Counted from the first letter of the stretch, positions 53,252 to 61,987 are shown. The stretch: DNA of 64,000 nt from CALZIK01 sp046756565 (GCA_046756565.1 JBHHWO010000003.1:3153-67152), one strand, 5' to 3'. Numbers and translations are program-made. The notes: generated from the letters alone by a model not told the origin.

Positions 53252-54094
53252 CTAGTAGCGGAGCACCCCCCAAAGATGGAGCCCGAGAAAGACGAGCAGC
53301 AGAAGCGACGTCGGAACGTGCAGCCAGAGCCAGGCACGCAGGGCCTGTTGCAGTGTGTAGTGCGCGTCGATCTCGAACTTGGCCCGGTAGAGCTCTTCCA
53401 GCTCATCGAGCTTTTCGGCCTCTTCCTCGGGCAGCTTCTCGCGCAGATAGCGGACCGATCGGAGTCTCTCCCGGATACCGCCGGTGATGTCGAAGAAATA
53501 GACCCACCGACGGTTCGGCGCTTGGAGCTTCGTCGCCATCGCGCTGTCGTGCAGATCCCGGATCTCGGTGGCGCTCGAGGCGGCCAGCTCTGCGGCCCGG
53601 GCGCGAATGTCGTCTACGAGCTCCGGAATCCTCTCGTAGAGCACCTCGGTCGACAGACCCGAGGTCATCAGGCGTGGGATCCAGCGCTGCATCCCTCGCC
53701 CCGCGAGACCGCCGATCACCGTCCAGATGCTCAAGCCGAGCAGCCAGATGGTCACCCATCCCTCGGGCATTCCGAAACCACTGTGAACAAGAACCAGGAG
53801 CAGGAAGAGCGCGCCCCCATACACGTGGAGCACGAGCCAGAGGCGCGACCGGCCGAGGCCGAGGCGGCTGAAGAACGACATCGCCCGCTTGCGGGCGCTG
53901 AGCGCGGTGACCAAGAGCAGCAGCGCCGCGGCGGACCAGCCGAAGATGAGGCTGAGGGTTCCGCCCGGCGCCGCGTCCCACCAGATCGTTCCGGCGGCAT
54001 ACGCCGACACGACCGCCAGGCACAGGAGCACAAAGCCCCAGACGCCACCGAGTGGAGCTCCCGGCACCGAGAGACCGCTACCCGGTTCGGCCAT
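53252..54094 (-). CDS. di-heme b-type cytochrome membrane subunit
   Basis: A 280-residue integral membrane protein with about five helices. One helix has HVYGGALFLLLVLVH and another HVPTSLLLLVFLGLH, both HX13H, the spacing that holds two stacked bis-His b hemes in bc1/b6-type and formate-dehydrogenase-type cytochromes. Between them is a cytoplasmic or periplasmic helical segment of about 120 residues. The ATG starts at the A of the preceding TGA (one-base overlap with the iron-sulfur gene). Its likely job is moving electrons across the membrane, possibly with quinone exchange. Confidence 0.85.
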   Translation of the reverse strand: MAEPGSGLSVPGAPLGGVWGFVLLCLAVVSAYAAGTIWWDAAPGGTLSLIFGWSAAALLLLVTALSARKRAMSFFSRLGLGRSRLWLVLHVYGGALFLLLVLVHSGFGMPEGWVTIWLLGLSIWTVIGGLAGRGMQRWIPRLMTSGLSTEVLYERIPELVDDIRARAAELAASSATEIRDLHDSAMATKLQAPNRRWVYFFDITGGIRERLRSVRYLREKLPEEEAEKLDELEELYRAKFEIDAHYTLQQALRAWLWLHVPTSLLLLVFLGLHLWGVLRY

Positions 54095-55737
54095 CAGGCA
54101 TCCCCCGTCAAGAGCAATTGAAACTCGTCCAGCGAGCCGATCCGAAACGCGCAGCCCTGCGGGCAGTTGCTGACGCAGGCCGGTCCGTGCCCCGTGTCCT
54201 CGCACAGGTCGCACTTCGAGGCGACCGCCCGGTTCCGTCCCCGCAGGCCGGTCGGAACCATGTCGTCGGGCCACACGGTGGCGGTCTCGTGCATCACGAT
54301 GGCGTCGTAGGGGCAGTTGTTGGCGCAATTCGAGCATCCGATGCATACATCCTCGTCGACCGCCACGACTTCGCCGACACCGGCGCGGTGAATCGCACCT
54401 GTCGGGCAGCCCACCAGGCATACCGGATCGCGACAGTGGTAGCAGGATTTGGCGACCAGCAGATTGCCGTACTTGTTGCCCTCGCGCACGAAGCGCGGCC
54501 TGCCGCCGTGTGTGTCCGCGCAGGCCCGCACGCAGTCGTCGCAACGGGTGCAGGTGTTGAGGTCGATCGCCAGGATGCTGTTGCCCTGGACAAGGCCGCT
54601 GCGCAGCGCCACTTCGGTGAATTCGGCAAAGCCCACATTGCGGCGCGAGAAACCCGCTTCGCGAATTCGATCGGTGGCGCTCTGCCAGAGCTGGTCCTCG
54701 ATCTCCGGCTGGCTCTGAATCAGCTGCTCGACCACCGTCCGGGGGATCTTGATCAGCTCCGCATACTCCACTGACAGTGCAGTCGACTGCCATTCGTCCA
54801 GGGCCTCGACCACGAACTCGACTTCGCCCAGGGTCATTCCCTTCGACAGATAGGAGACCGCGATCTCGCCGTCGGCGTAGCCCTGCATGAGCTTGACGAA
54901 GCCCGAGCGAACGAGATAAAGGCAGTCGGCGGCCTCCCCGGCCTTGACGATCTCCTCCTCCGGCTCGCACGACACCAGCTCGACATTCTCCTTGAGCGCG
55001 TCGACAAAGACGTCGGTGCAGCCCTGGAAGAGCGGCGTGTTCTTGAGCTGAACCGCCAGCGAGCGCTCCCGGTACAGCTCGTCGAGCTCGGCCTTGAGCG
55101 CCTTCGACTTGCGCTTCATCAGCCGGAGCGCCGCCACCTTGATCTGGACCAGGCGGCACTCGCCGGCGGTCCTGGCGGTCACCGACTGCGGCCAGCCGCT
55201 CATCGAGCCGATCTCACCGATCAGCTCACCCTTGCCCAGGCGCGCCGCTGCGCCCTCAGGCAGATCGAAGTCCATGGTGGCGAGCAGCGTGATCCGGCTC
55301 GGATCGACCCGAGTCGCCCTGCGCATCAGGACAGTGCCGCCGGCCACGGTGTCGGTCGGCGATTCGGCCGGCGAAGCTCCGATCACCGTGCGTGAAAGAT
55401 CGAAGATCGGCCGGGCTCCAGTGGCTTCCGGCCCGACGCCCTGAACGAAGACTTCGACTTCGCCCTCGAGAACGTAAAACGCCAGATCGATGTAGGTCCC
55501 CTCTTCGAAGAGAACCGAGCCGTTCGCCCAGCGCGCGATCGAGATATCGGGGCTGATCTTCTCGAGGAACCTGTCGTCGAAATCCGAGAACAGCTCAATC
55601 GCCTTGAGCTCCTCGACCGACGGCTTGTCCGAGATCTCTGCCAGGCCGCTCTCGTCGTCGTACGAGGACCAGCGATCCCGGTACTGCTCCAACCGGCGAA
55701 ACTCGGTCTTGCCCGGCCCGAGGACCTCGTCGCTCAT
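54094..55737 (-). CDS. fusion of two cyclic nucleotide-binding domains with a four-cluster [4Fe-4S] ferredoxin module
   Basis: A 547-residue cytoplasmic protein. Two Crp-like cNMP domains occupy about 45-190 (ELFSDFDDRFLEKISPDISI, GSVLFEEGTYIDLAFYVLEG) and 215-335 (FVDALKENVELVSCEPEEEI, GEAADCLYLVRSGFVKLMQG), without a DNA-binding domain. The C-terminal 170 residues have four cysteine quartets: CTRCDDCVRAC, CYHCRDPVCLVGC, CIGCSNCANNC and CDLCEDTGHGPACVSNC, like HybA/NrfC/DmsB subunits. It resembles the electron-transfer partner of the next gene's cytochrome b. Binding of cAMP, cGMP or another ligand is not provable from sequence. Confidence 0.9.
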   Translation of the reverse strand: MSDEVLGPGKTEFRRLEQYRDRWSSYDDESGLAEISDKPSVEELKAIELFSDFDDRFLEKISPDISIARWANGSVLFEEGTYIDLAFYVLEGEVEVFVQGVGPEATGARPIFDLSRTVIGASPAESPTDTVAGGTVLMRRATRVDPSRITLLATMDFDLPEGAAARLGKGELIGEIGSMSGWPQSVTARTAGECRLVQIKVAALRLMKRKSKALKAELDELYRERSLAVQLKNTPLFQGCTDVFVDALKENVELVSCEPEEEIVKAGEAADCLYLVRSGFVKLMQGYADGEIAVSYLSKGMTLGEVEFVVEALDEWQSTALSVEYAELIKIPRTVVEQLIQSQPEIEDQLWQSATDRIREAGFSRRNVGFAEFTEVALRSGLVQGNSILAIDLNTCTRCDDCVRACADTHGGRPRFVREGNKYGNLLVAKSCYHCRDPVCLVGCPTGAIHRAGVGEVVAVDEDVCIGCSNCANNCPYDAIVMHETATVWPDDMVPTGLRGRNRAVASKCDLCEDTGHGPACVSNCPQGCAFRIGSLDEFQLLLTGDA

Positions 55738-57905
55738 CGCGATCCTCCTGTCGATCCACCGGAACCGTCAGCGCGGCCGGCCGAGACATTGGTCGGGCTG
55801 ACCAGTTTGTAAAGCTCCCGGAGCCGTTTCTGAACCGCCAGGAGAAGCTCCTCGATCGACGCTTCGCCCACCTTGGGAAGCGGTTTGAAATCCACGCCCC
55901 CCGATGCAATTCCCGCCGCCGAGCCGACGGTGGCCCCCGGGGTCAGCGGTCGCGGCGTCGGCGGGCGGAGTACCCACTCTTCCGAGCGGCGCTGCTCGGC
56001 GAACGTCGTCGTCGACCGAACCGATCCCGAGCTTTCACTCGAGCTCGCACTCTGCCCACGACCGCCCCCGGAAGAGCCCGCCGGCAGCGTCGCCACGCGC
56101 ACGTCGGGTACCGGGCCCCGGGACGCGATCACGGCCCTCGCCGACGACGAGATCTCGCCGTCCGCCAGCCGGTGCTGCCAGTGGCGCACTTCGTTCATGC
56201 CGCGCACATAGTCGAAGTCCGACCCGGACGGATGCCCTGCCGACAGCAGGCGCCGATCGGTGACGTAGTGGCAGCCGGTGCAGGTCTCGGCCCGCGTCTT
56301 CGACTGGCGCAGATCCTTCTTGCCCAAACCGAGCGCCGCCAGGTGCCCGGGCCGCTGCCGGCCCAATTCTTTGCCGGCTTCGTTCTTGTGCGGCTCGAGC
56401 CAGTCCGCCGCGGGCCCGTGGCAGCTCTCGCAACCGACCCCGTCGAGCACCTCCCGCGACTCCTTGCCCGAGAGAATCGTGCCGTGGCAATCCATGCACA
56501 CCGCGCGACCGGTGGTCATTTGCGATGTCTTGACGCCATAGAGGCGCGCGATCCTGAGGACGTCGGGATCGCCGTCGAAGAACGGATTCACCGAGCGGGA
56601 GTGCTCATGACCGAACCACCATTGGTTCTGCTCGGTGTGACAGCCGGCGCAATTGACCGGACCGATGGTCCTACGCTGCGAAGCCGGCCGGATACGGATC
56701 TTGAACCCTCCCGCGACCCCCGCCGCCCCGGTCGATGCTGCTCGGGCGCCCGGCTCCGCAGAGGCGCCGCCGCTCGAGGCGGGCACGGTCGAGCCGGGAG
56801 AGCTTCCTTCGCTCGGCGGAGTCCGATCTCGCACACCGGAAGCACCGCCACCCGCGGCCGGGGTCCCGTCGGCCGCGGCGACCTCGAAGTCTTCCTCGGG
56901 CTCGATTCCACGAACCAGGTCATCGAGAGATGCGAGCTGCGATGCGTCGGCAGCGCCCAGAAAGCTCCTCGTCGCGCGCGCGATCGTGTCGGCGGCAGCG
57001 AGGAGAGACGCCTCGTTGCCGGGCACCGTGCGCACAGCCTTGACCGCGGCCAGCATCTCATCGACCTGAGAGATCCCGGCTGCGCGGCTGACCGCTCGCA
57101 ACTCGGACACCGCGCTTCGCACCCTGCGGCTCATCGCTTTCGAATAAATGCCGTCGACGGTCGCCTTGGCCATTCCGCGCAGGCTGTACTCGAGATCGAG
57201 CGCCCGGCCGACGACGTACATAACGCGCTTGCGCGACATGGAACGTTCGCGATTGACCGGATCGGTACGGTCGCGAAAGGATCTCAGGAAGTTGTGTCGA
57301 ATCTGACCCTGGCTCCACTCGACCAGCTCGAAGCCGGCGCTGCCGGTCGTGTGTCCCCCTTCGTTCACGAGACGTTCGAGCGGTACCGAGTGGCAGCTGA
57401 AGCAGTTCGCGGCGACCGGATACAGGTCGGACGGCCGCCGCATTCCGGCGTTGCGGCTGTCCGCGATGCGCTGGCGGCGGTGCGCTGCCGATTCTCCCGT
57501 ATGGTCCTCGGCCGCACCGTAGTCGTTGTGGACGTCGAGGTAGTCCGCCCCGGCGCCGTGACACGACTCGCAAGAGACGCCCGAGACCACTCGGATCTGC
57601 CCGCTCTGGATGACCGGCGTGTAGTGGCAGCTGAAGCAGAGGCTGTCGCGCTTGATCAGGCGAAAGCCCATCTTTTTGGCGATCGTCTCCGCCTGCTCCT
57701 TCTTGTGAAGTGTCTTGAATCCGGTCGCGTGCGGAGTTGTCTTCCAGACCACCGCCTCGTGGATGTGGCATTCACCGCATTTCTCCGCCGTAACCACCTT
57801 GTTCGGGTCGATCTTGGCGTACTCGAAGAAGGGCGGTTGGGCCCGCAGGGGCGCGCACAGCGCCAGGCCGATCAGCAACACCCCCGCTACGACTGGTCGT
57901 TTCAC
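55734..57905 (-). CDS. octaheme c-type cytochrome made of two tetraheme modules
   Basis: A 723-residue exported protein (signal VVAGVLLIGLALCAPLRA). CxxCH sites occur at about residues 43, 90, 112, 168 and again at 419, 470, 492, 542. The two groups have matching surroundings (VSCESCHGAGADYLDVH and VGCESCHGPAADWLEPH; HTTGSAG and HPSGSDF after the fourth site), so the module was duplicated. The 245-residue spacer is helical then Gly/Ser/Pro-rich. The family resembles cytochrome c554-type proteins. GTG start overlaps the beta-barrel stop (TAGTG); its stop overlaps the next start (ATGA). Confidence 0.9.
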   Translation of the reverse strand: MKRPVVAGVLLIGLALCAPLRAQPPFFEYAKIDPNKVVTAEKCGECHIHEAVVWKTTPHATGFKTLHKKEQAETIAKKMGFRLIKRDSLCFSCHYTPVIQSGQIRVVSGVSCESCHGAGADYLDVHNDYGAAEDHTGESAAHRRQRIADSRNAGMRRPSDLYPVAANCFSCHSVPLERLVNEGGHTTGSAGFELVEWSQGQIRHNFLRSFRDRTDPVNRERSMSRKRVMYVVGRALDLEYSLRGMAKATVDGIYSKAMSRRVRSAVSELRAVSRAAGISQVDEMLAAVKAVRTVPGNEASLLAAADTIARATRSFLGAADASQLASLDDLVRGIEPEEDFEVAAADGTPAAGGGASGVRDRTPPSEGSSPGSTVPASSGGASAEPGARAASTGAAGVAGGFKIRIRPASQRRTIGPVNCAGCHTEQNQWWFGHEHSRSVNPFFDGDPDVLRIARLYGVKTSQMTTGRAVCMDCHGTILSGKESREVLDGVGCESCHGPAADWLEPHKNEAGKELGRQRPGHLAALGLGKKDLRQSKTRAETCTGCHYVTDRRLLSAGHPSGSDFDYVRGMNEVRHWQHRLADGEISSSARAVIASRGPVPDVRVATLPAGSSGGGRGQSASSSESSGSVRSTTTFAEQRRSEEWVLRPPTPRPLTPGATVGSAAGIASGGVDFKPLPKVGEASIEELLLAVQKRLRELYKLVSPTNVSAGRADGSGGSTGGSR

Positions 57906-59401
57906 TAGAACTTCAAGACCAGTTCAAAGCGTCCGCCAAAGCCGGTCAGGTCGTCCGAGGCGCCGAGGCCCTCGATGTAGCTCGCGAAGCCGTCCCAGAC
58001 CAGGACCACGTGTTTTCCCTTGGCCATCTGGTAGCGAACGGTCGCGGCAGCCTGGTTAGCCACTCCGGAGGCCGTTCCGACCCGAAGACCGAGTTCGCCG
58101 AGCAGCTGGCGGCGAGCCAAGGGACCGTAGAACTTCTGGTAGCCGATCGCGCCGCCGGCGACGTTCCGCGCCCGGCTCGACAGCGGCGCCCCGTAGTTAC
58201 CCAGGCCGACCGCGGCAAACGAGACTCCCGCGGGACCCAGCGGCCCGCCCGAAGCCGGCCCACTCGCCGCCGCCGAGTACTCGTCGAGCGCCAGGAAAGT
58301 CGTGAAATAGAACAGATCGAAGCTGTGGTGCGGGGTCCAGGACACCTCGCTGAAGAGCAGCGTGCCGTCGGTGGCAAACGCAGTCTCCTCGTCCAGGGCA
58401 AGCGAGCTCAGGAGTCGAAACGACGTATTGATTTTCCCGATGCGCTGAACCGCACTCACACCGACGCCGACAAGATCGCCGCTCGAGTCGCTACCGGTCA
58501 CGTAGGCGAGATCGACATCGATGGTCGAGGTCCGGACATCGGTCGAGGTCAATACCGCAAACAGCTCGGCGTCGCCGTCTTCCACATTGTTGCGATGCAG
58601 GTCGCTCGCCCCGAAGAACAAGGTCGCTCGAAAGTTCGACGTGTTCTTGGGCAACAGGGTGTTGCGAGTGATCCCGACGCCATCTATCGAGTCATTGATC
58701 AGCATGCCTTCCTGGAAGATCAACAGCTGCCGGCCGATCGAGAAACCGACGTCGGTGCGTCCGAAGTCCTGCTTGTCGATCCCCGGAAAAATCTCGCCGA
58801 ACTCACCCTCGAAGTACAGACTCTGGATCTCGGCGTTGAGCTCATCGCGGAAGGCGTCGTCGTCGCCAAACAGCGCCTGGAACTCGGGGCTCCGCGAGCT
58901 GGGCTCGAGGATGTAGCTGGTGAACCGGCCGTCCTGGTCGAAATTGCGGAAACCCAGCACCAGCCGCTCGGTTCCGGTGAGCTGCAAGTTGGCGAACAGA
59001 TCGAGCCGATTGGCCCACTCGGTGATCCGGAAGTCGTCGACCTCGAAACTCTGGATCGCGCTGCGCAGCGTGCCGAAAACGATCAAGGTCGGCTGCCACA
59101 CGGCGCCGGTCGGAAGCTTGAACCCCGGATTGATGTTGCCGGTGCCCAGATACGGATTGCCCAGCTCGAGCAGAAGCCGTGGCCGCTCGGGAAGATCCTC
59201 GAGCAGCGGAATGTACTCGTCGGTAACCGCGCTCGAGTCATGGGCGCCGTCGTCGCTTTCGCCGTGCGCCTCCCCGACCTCGGGGTCTGAAGCGACTTCC
59301 ACCGCGACCGCCGCATGGGCCGGTACACCGGCTCCGGTGGCAAGCAACAGAATCAGACCACCGGCCGCCGCGAGGAGTCCGAGGTCTCTCCTGCGAGTCA
59401 T
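57905..59401 (-). CDS. outer-membrane beta-barrel candidate
   Basis: A 498-residue protein with a signal peptide (GLLAAAGGLILLLATGAGVP, ending near AHA), a Glu/Asp-rich N-terminal segment and then many short amphipathic strands with aromatic girdles (LDLFANLQLTGTERLVLGF, SFRLLSSLALDEE, HHSFDLFYFTTFLALDEY). It ends in FELVLKF; the terminal Phe is the usual Bam recognition signal. No heme motif. Sandwiched between two multiheme cytochrome genes, it may be the porin part of a porin-cytochrome conduit; an alginate-type or unrelated porin is the alternative. Confidence 0.75.
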   Translation of the reverse strand: MTRRRDLGLLAAAGGLILLLATGAGVPAHAAVAVEVASDPEVGEAHGESDDGAHDSSAVTDEYIPLLEDLPERPRLLLELGNPYLGTGNINPGFKLPTGAVWQPTLIVFGTLRSAIQSFEVDDFRITEWANRLDLFANLQLTGTERLVLGFRNFDQDGRFTSYILEPSSRSPEFQALFGDDDAFRDELNAEIQSLYFEGEFGEIFPGIDKQDFGRTDVGFSIGRQLLIFQEGMLINDSIDGVGITRNTLLPKNTSNFRATLFFGASDLHRNNVEDGDAELFAVLTSTDVRTSTIDVDLAYVTGSDSSGDLVGVGVSAVQRIGKINTSFRLLSSLALDEETAFATDGTLLFSEVSWTPHHSFDLFYFTTFLALDEYSAAASGPASGGPLGPAGVSFAAVGLGNYGAPLSSRARNVAGGAIGYQKFYGPLARRQLLGELGLRVGTASGVANQAAATVRYQMAKGKHVVLVWDGFASYIEGLGASDDLTGFGGRFELVLKF

Positions 59402-61248
59402 CGTCCCGCCTCCCCGGTCGCGGCGCCTCCGGTGCCACCGGCCGTCCGGACTTCCCCGACCCGGGCCTCGATCTCCTGCTGCCAGAGCACCTGATGGCCG
59501 GCGACCACCCGCTCGGCAATCTGTTTGGTCGTCAGGCCATAGTCGAAACCGACGATCCTGATTCGGTTGACCAGGTTGACCGGCAGCATTCCGGCCACCA
59601 GCTCGACCCGGATCTTGTAGGTCCCCGAACCGCTGAGCTGGGACGGCTTCACCTTGTACTTCGGGTAGCGCCGGCCGGCGGGCTCGATATTCTGCTTGTG
59701 CTTGCGCGCCCCGCGCGGCCGGCCGGTGAGAATCGTCGAGGTCGTCGACGGCCGCAGAAACGGCAGCGGATCGGGCGAGAAGTTGAGTGCCAGAATCTGC
59801 TCGCGCTCGCCGCCGCGCACCATCCGGGTCAAGAACCGGCCCTGGAGGCTGAACAGCTGCTTGTCGAGCGGCAGCTCGCCGTTGTGGACGTAGAGCGAGT
59901 GGTTGTCGCGCAGATCGCCGTTGGGATCGAGATCGCCGGACCGGAAAACGACGTTGCCGTCGGGGCCGGTTACAGTCACCCGCAGGAATACCACTCGCTC
60001 GGCGTCGAATCCCGTCGGCACGCCGTGCCCGTCGGTGCCATTGGCGACCTCGACCTGAAACACCAGGCCCTTCTCGGGATCGGCCTTCAGAATCTCGACG
60101 CCCATCAAACGGTAGGCCACGCGGAGAATATGACGGCGCTGGCGATTGGCCTCGGCCAGAAGCTCGATGTTGTCGGTCAGGATGTCGCGAGCGTCGTAGC
60201 GGTCATCGGCCGAGCTCCAGTGCTCGGGAAACTCGTAGTCCTCGGCCACATTTGTCTCGAACTCGTCCGTGCCCCAGCCGGCCTCGTGGTCGTAAGTCAG
60301 CCACTGCCGGATAGTTGCCAGCTCCGAGGCGGCGGTGTTGTGCGGAAAGATTCCGGGATGGATGACCGAGTGGTCAGGCCCGATAAACATGTGGTTGGTG
60401 ATCCGTCGTGTCCGCGTCGGCTTGCCGCCGACCACGGCGGCAGGGCCCTCCGGGTAGCCCGAGTCCACACCCGGCTCCGTGCCCATGTGGCAGTCCTGGC
60501 AGGAGACGCCCTTCCTGGCCGCCGGCGAGGTCTTGAACTCGCTGAACGCCTCTTCCAACCGGAAGCCGTTGACCAGATTCACATCGTGACAGGTCGCGCA
60601 AAAGCCCGAAGTGGTGAGCTGTAGGAATTTCTCTGCCTTTCCGTGGATCGCTCGCCCAGCCTTGCCCCGCTCGGGATTCACCCGGTAATCGGAGCTCTCG
60701 ATGACGCGCGCGACCTCGACGTTGCCCTCGGGACCGTAGACGGGATCGAAAAGGTCACCGCGCTCGATCGCCAGGCGACCGGAGAGCTTGCCGTAGTTGC
60801 GGTTGACGCGATGGCAGACGACGCAGGTCACGCCCTCGCGCGAGGTCGGGTGCCGGTCCATGTTGGTCATGAACTCGGGCTCCTCGAGATTCATCCCTAC
60901 CGGATCGTGGCAGCGGATGCAGAAGTCTCCGTTGGTGCCGTTGGTGATGACCAGGACCGCCCCCTGCATCGCGTTGAAGATCGGGCTCATCTGGCTGTAG
61001 GCGTGCGGTGACACCGACCACTCCCGGTACTGAGTGGGGTGGCAGGTGGCGCAGGTCGTGGCTGAGGGGTAGGTGCCCTCGGCAAAGAGCTTCTCGTGCT
61101 CCTGGTCGGCGGTCAGAGCTCGTTCCGGCTCTTCGTCCTGGGCTCCTACGGCCCCCGCTACGAGCGTTAGCACAAGCGCTAGACCAACGCCGAGCGTTCT
61201 ACGCCAGAGGTCGAGTCTCTCCGCCGAAACTTGGTCTCGTCCAGTCAT
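59398..61248 (-). CDS. pentaheme c-type cytochrome with beta-rich C-terminal domain
   Basis: A 616-residue exported protein (signal TLGVGLALVLTLVAGAVGA). Five CxxCH motifs lie in the first 290 residues (CATCH, CIRCH, CVVCH, CATCH, CQDCH) with extra His residues for the sixth ligands. The second half is beta-rich (VFQVEVANGTDGHGVPTGFD, VVFLRVTVTGPDGNVVFRS) with no hemes. The ATG at 61248 is used; the GTG just before it is an alternative. GGAGG precedes both. First gene of the eight-gene redox operon; its stop overlaps the beta-barrel start (ATGA). Confidence 0.9.
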   Translation of the reverse strand: MTGRDQVSAERLDLWRRTLGVGLALVLTLVAGAVGAQDEEPERALTADQEHEKLFAEGTYPSATTCATCHPTQYREWSVSPHAYSQMSPIFNAMQGAVLVITNGTNGDFCIRCHDPVGMNLEEPEFMTNMDRHPTSREGVTCVVCHRVNRNYGKLSGRLAIERGDLFDPVYGPEGNVEVARVIESSDYRVNPERGKAGRAIHGKAEKFLQLTTSGFCATCHDVNLVNGFRLEEAFSEFKTSPAARKGVSCQDCHMGTEPGVDSGYPEGPAAVVGGKPTRTRRITNHMFIGPDHSVIHPGIFPHNTAASELATIRQWLTYDHEAGWGTDEFETNVAEDYEFPEHWSSADDRYDARDILTDNIELLAEANRQRRHILRVAYRLMGVEILKADPEKGLVFQVEVANGTDGHGVPTGFDAERVVFLRVTVTGPDGNVVFRSGDLDPNGDLRDNHSLYVHNGELPLDKQLFSLQGRFLTRMVRGGEREQILALNFSPDPLPFLRPSTTSTILTGRPRGARKHKQNIEPAGRRYPKYKVKPSQLSGSGTYKIRVELVAGMLPVNLVNRIRIVGFDYGLTTKQIAERVVAGHQVLWQQEIEARVGEVRTAGGTGGAATGEAGR

Positions 61249-61273
61249 CACGATTCCCCTCCCGGGTCACAAA

Positions 61274-61384
61274 TTGGTCGGCACACGATATCACTGCGCC
61301 CGCGTCCGGATTGGTCGTTGTATAGACACGATCCGGGGCTCGAAAGCTAGACGTATCCGACGTTCGGACCGTCTCAGTTGGTCG
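61274..61384. repeat. three direct TTGGTCG repeats between the redox operon and the LuxR gene
   Basis: TTGGTCG occurs at 61274-61280, 61311-61317 and 61378-61384, the last two extended to TTGGTCGTT, within the divergent regulatory region. A TATACA box on the minus strand (61324-61319) is a candidate -10 for the redox operon. The repeats could be an operator; spacing (37 and 67 bp) is not helically phased. Confidence 0.4.
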
Positions 61385-61434
61385 TTCTTGCCGAGCGAAT
61401 CCGGCTCTGCCAGACTCTGGGCTTTCCGAGATCT

Positions 61435-61848
61435 GTGAAGCGGACCATCCTTCTCTACAGCCTGACGATTGCGCTGGCCGCCCTGTTCCTGCAGTGGCTG
61501 GAGTACCAGCGCGCGGTGCGGACGTTTACGCCCGAGTTCTATAGCGTCGCGCTGGCGACGGCTTTCCTGGCTCTGGGCATCTGGGTCGGCCGCCGGCTCA
61601 CGGCAAGACATCCGCGCGCCGGTTTCGAGAAGAACACTCAGGCCCTCGACTATCTCGGGATCACCGAGCGCGAGGTGGAGGTCCTGGAGCTCCTCGCCCA
61701 GGGCCACTCCAACAAAGAGATCGCCGATTCGCTCTTCGTCTCGCCGAACACGGTCAAGACCCATTTGGCACATCTCTACGACAAGCTCGAGGTCGCTCGC
61801 CGCACGCAGGCGATCCAGAAGGCGAAGGCCCTGCGGCTGATCCCGTGA
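61435..61848 (+). CDS. membrane-bound LuxR-type transcriptional regulator
   Basis: A 137-residue protein: two N-terminal membrane helices (ILLYSLTIALAALFLQWL and FYSVALATAFLALGIWVG) followed by a LuxR/FixJ-type HTH domain (LGITEREVEVLELLAQGHSN, KEIADSLFVSPNTVKTHLAH). It has no receiver domain, so the membrane part is probably the sensor. The GTG at 61435 gives the tidy N-terminus (KRTILLYS); a TTG at 61378 is an alternative. Divergent from the redox operon and upstream of a DUF4199 gene, which it may activate. Confidence 0.88.
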   Translation: MKRTILLYSLTIALAALFLQWLEYQRAVRTFTPEFYSVALATAFLALGIWVGRRLTARHPRAGFEKNTQALDYLGITEREVEVLELLAQGHSNKEIADSLFVSPNTVKTHLAHLYDKLEVARRTQAIQKAKALRLIP

Positions 61849-61888
61849 TCCCGCTCCGGGCCTCGACCTTTCAGACCATTCTGGGGAA

Positions 61889-61906
61889 ATCACCCGTTCG
61901 GGTGAT
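61889..61906 (+). promoter_or_regulatory. 18-bp perfect palindrome, likely LuxR-type operator upstream of the DUF4199 gene
   Basis: ATCACCCG-TT-CGGGTGAT lies in the 139 bp gap. A GCTAGGTT box (TAGGTT at 61928-61933) downstream would start transcription near 61940, placing the palindrome centre at about -42.5, the usual site for activators that contact RNA polymerase. The LuxR-type gene directly upstream is the obvious candidate ligand. Confidence 0.55.
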
Positions 61907-61987
61907 GTACTCCGGACGCCGACTCGCTAGGTTTCGGGCCACGACGAACCGACACGACCCGGATCAATCCAGCAGGAGGCCCAGATC

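Noticed and set aside
53252..55159. A 635-residue reading of the cytochrome b gene extended upstream
   Set aside because: The extension runs in another frame through the iron-sulfur gene and is Arg/Gly-rich; the true start overlaps the preceding stop at 54094.
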